Position numbers and translations under genes: made by a program
Shown: positions 14,280 to 15,895 of the stretch, piece after piece
Layout of the letters: the number at the start of each line of letters is the position of its first letter
Numbering within the stretch: position 1 is the first letter of the stretch
The notes under the pieces: model-generated
The model's database searches: none
What the model was told of the DNA's origin: nothing
What the model saw: the letters and a program-made list of their open reading frames with translations, nothing else
Assembly (NCBI GenBank): GCA_002323535.1
Contig: DCQT01000088.1
Span: forward strand, 1 to 15,895
From: Bacteriovoracaceae bacterium UBA1511
Lineage (GTDB): Bacteria > Bdellovibrionota > Bacteriovoracia > Bacteriovoracales > Bacteriovoracaceae
DNA: 15,895 nt
Reading direction: 5' to 3'

Positions 14280-15086
14280 ATGATTTTTTTTGATTCAGCC
14301 CACGCGGCGACAACAAACATCAAGCTTCCACAAGATATGGGAATGTGGGATAGAATACAGGCTCCCGTGGATATTTCTGCTAATGGTCATGAGATAATGG
14401 GACTGTTTAACTATACCACTGGAATGGTTATCTTCTTTTTTACTCTCGTATGTATTGGCTTATTTGGTTTTAGTTATTTCTATTCAGAAAAGAGAAATAA
14501 GAAGCCTTATTACACTTATGGGAACAAGAAAAATCATAAATATGTTGGTTTATTCTTTGGTTTAGCTGTTTTTGTTCTTATTGACATGGCCATAACTGTT
14601 CAATCAAATAATGATTTAGTTAAGATATTTTTTAACTTCCCCAAGGGTAAAGATGTTGTGCGTGTTCAAATAATGGGACAACAGTGGCTTTGGAAGTTTA
14701 GATACCCCGGCGCAGATAACGTATTTAACACAGATGATGATATCGTTACGATCAATGACCTAAGGCTTCCGATAGATAAAAAAGTAGTCGTCCAAATGAC
14801 ATCGAAAGACGTTATTCATTCTTTTTACCTTCCAAATGTGCATCAAAAGAGAGATGCGATGCCGGGTAGGCTTTCAAGAATGTGGTTTGAGCTCAAAAAA
14901 ACTGGAGAGTATGACATTGCATGTGCAGAAATGTGTGGAACTCACCATTACATAATGAAAGCGAAGCTTACAGTTTACACTCAGGACGAGTACTCAAAAT
15001 GGTTGAATAGAGCGAACAATATTGCACTAGCTGAAAATGACCCTGAGGACCTCGATAGATACTGGGGTTGGAAGTGGGAAGAATAA
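14280..15086 (+). CDS. ctaC: Cytochrome c oxidase subunit II
   Basis: The CuA-bearing subunit that receives electrons from cytochrome c. The 268-residue product has two membrane helices (about 46-67 and 88-107) and a periplasmic cupredoxin domain. QQWLWKFRYPG (134-144) is the aromatic region. CuA ligands are H180 in DVIHSFYLP and C215, E217, C219, H223, M226 in CAEMCGTHHYIM, complete and in the standard spacing. There is no fused cytochrome c domain, so this is aa3 rather than caa3 type. AGGA lies 8 nt before ATG 14280. The stretch before the first helix begins MIFFDSAHAATTN, like the end of a signal peptide (AHA-AT) whose front part is missing; the in-frame upstream sequence to the stop at 14229 contains no ATG, GTG or TTG. 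Confidence 0.95.
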   Translation: MIFFDSAHAATTNIKLPQDMGMWDRIQAPVDISANGHEIMGLFNYTTGMVIFFFTLVCIGLFGFSYFYSEKRNKKPYYTYGNKKNHKYVGLFFGLAVFVLIDMAITVQSNNDLVKIFFNFPKGKDVVRVQIMGQQWLWKFRYPGADNVFNTDDDIVTINDLRLPIDKKVVVQMTSKDVIHSFYLPNVHQKRDAMPGRLSRMWFELKKTGEYDIACAEMCGTHHYIMKAKLTVYTQDEYSKWLNRANNIALAENDPEDLDRYWGWKWEE

Positions 15087-15106
15087 GGAATTTGGAGATT
15101 TAACTT

Positions 15107-15895
15107 ATGGCATTTTATGAACAACATATACACGCAAAACCAAAGACTTTTTTGAGCAAGTATGTTTTTTCCTTTGATCACAAAGTAATTGGTAAGCAGT
15201 TCCTTTGGTACGGAATATTTTTTCTTGGTGTTGGCGGAATTATGGCTTTGATGATCCGCTGGGCTCTAGCATTTCCAGGCGTTCCTTTCCCTGTCTTTGG
15301 CCAGTTCTTGTTTCCTGAAACAGGAGGAGTGATACCTCCGGATACATATGCTTCTTTATTCACGCTTCATGGAACCATCATGATTTTCTATGCGATCACT
15401 CCTATTTTGATTGGTTGCTTTGGGAACTTTTGTATTCCTTTGATGATTGGTGCTCGAGATATGGCTTTTCCCTCGGCAAATATGCTTTCATTTTGGATAG
15501 CAGTAGTTGCTGGGGCTATTTTATTAGCATCCCTATTTACTCCTCTTGGTGGAGCTGCAGGTGGTTGGACGAGTTACCCGACTCTATCTACCCTTATTGG
15601 TTCCCCCGGTATTGGGCAGACACTTTGGACGCTTTCTATATTTGTTCTTGGTGTTTCATCTACAATGGGTGCAATTAACTACATAACTACTGTAATTACT
15701 CTTAGAGCACCAGGGATGGGGTATTTTGATATGCCACTTACCGTTTGGGGTCTTTGGCTTACAGCAATCCTAAACGCGATCTTCCTTCCTGTTTTAGGTG
15801 CTGGTTGTTTATTATTATTATTCGATAGAGTTTTTGGAACTCATTTCTTTCTTGCCGGTGCAGCTGCTACTTCAGGCACAGGTGACCCAATTCTT
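15107..15895 (+). CDS. ctaD: Cytochrome c oxidase subunit I (partial, cut by window end)
   Basis: Catalytic subunit of the heme-copper oxidase; the first 263 residues are present and the frame is open to the last base. SFDHKVIG (22-29) is the usual N-terminal motif. H88 in FTLHGTIMIFY is the low-spin heme a ligand. The D-channel residues N107, D118 and N125 occur at the spacing of A-family oxidases, so proton pumping by the normal route is expected. The window ends at GTGDPIL, just before the usual QHLFWF segment and the copper-B/heme a3 ligands, which are therefore not visible. ATG 15107 has GGAG (15094-15097) nine nt upstream and lies 20 nt after ctaC. Confidence 0.97.
   Translation, partial: MAFYEQHIHAKPKTFLSKYVFSFDHKVIGKQFLWYGIFFLGVGGIMALMIRWALAFPGVPFPVFGQFLFPETGGVIPPDTYASLFTLHGTIMIFYAITPILIGCFGNFCIPLMIGARDMAFPSANMLSFWIAVVAGAILLASLFTPLGGAAGGWTSYPTLSTLIGSPGIGQTLWTLSIFVLGVSSTMGAINYITTVITLRAPGMGYFDMPLTVWGLWLTAILNAIFLPVLGAGCLLLLFDRVFGTHFFLAGAAATSGTGDPIL

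Noticed and set aside
15415..15678. 87-residue open frame on the plus strand
   Set aside because: It overlaps ctaD in another frame, and ctaD is certain from its heme ligand and channel motifs.

Overview
This 15.9-kb window is bacterial, gene-dense and AT-rich, with almost no non-coding DNA. The largest intergenic stretch is about 136 bp. The gene set (aa3-type cytochrome oxidase genes, a giant membrane-anchored octaheme cytochrome c, an animal-like kynurenine pathway, low GC) would fit an aerobic member of the Bdellovibrionota such as a marine Bacteriovorax-type predator. That assignment is an inference from gene content and style; no rRNA or other marker is present. I see no tRNA, rRNA, CRISPR array, insertion sequence or clear rho-independent terminator.

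Layout. (1) 1-4305, plus strand: respiratory genes. After the tail of an upstream gene comes a 946-residue octaheme cytochrome c with a long coiled coil. It overlaps cytochrome c oxidase subunit III (ctaE), which is followed by a 71-residue membrane protein with a CPGC motif and a ctaM/DUF420 oxidase-assembly protein. (2) 4310-8035, minus strand: a tightly packed operon read from kynB (kynurenine formamidase) through an aldehyde dehydrogenase, a RidA-type 2-aminomuconate deaminase and 3-hydroxyanthranilate dioxygenase to an SDR-fold protein without the usual catalytic Tyr/Lys. (3) 8130-11537, plus strand: 4-oxalocrotonate decarboxylase, kynureninase (kynU) and kynurenine 3-monooxygenase (kmo). 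(4) 11527-13220, minus strand: tryptophan 2,3-dioxygenase (kynA) overlapping a GNAT acetyltransferase. (5) 13357-15895, plus strand: heme O synthase (ctaB), oxidase subunit II (ctaC) and subunit I (ctaD, cut by the window end).

How they work together. Units 2-4 encode nearly all of the oxygen-dependent route from tryptophan through kynurenine and 3-hydroxyanthranilate towards 2-hydroxypentadienoate: kynA, kynB, kmo, kynU, dioxygenase, [missing decarboxylase], semialdehyde dehydrogenase, deaminase, oxalocrotonate decarboxylase. The step that removes the carboxyl group from 2-amino-3-carboxymuconate semialdehyde (ACMSD) is not in the window, nor are the final hydratase, aldolase and acetaldehyde dehydrogenase. 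The catabolic island sits between two halves of a cytochrome oxidase locus. Two divergent promoter regions stand out: 8036-8129 (kynB / nbaG), with an inverted repeat around the -35 box, and 13221-13356 (kynA / ctaB), where the two predicted promoters share one -35 sequence.

The points most worth following are the octaheme coiled-coil cytochrome coupled to oxidase subunit III, an Asp-to-Asn change at the cofactor-contacting position of kynureninase, the catalytically degenerate SDR in the operon, and the missing ACMSD.
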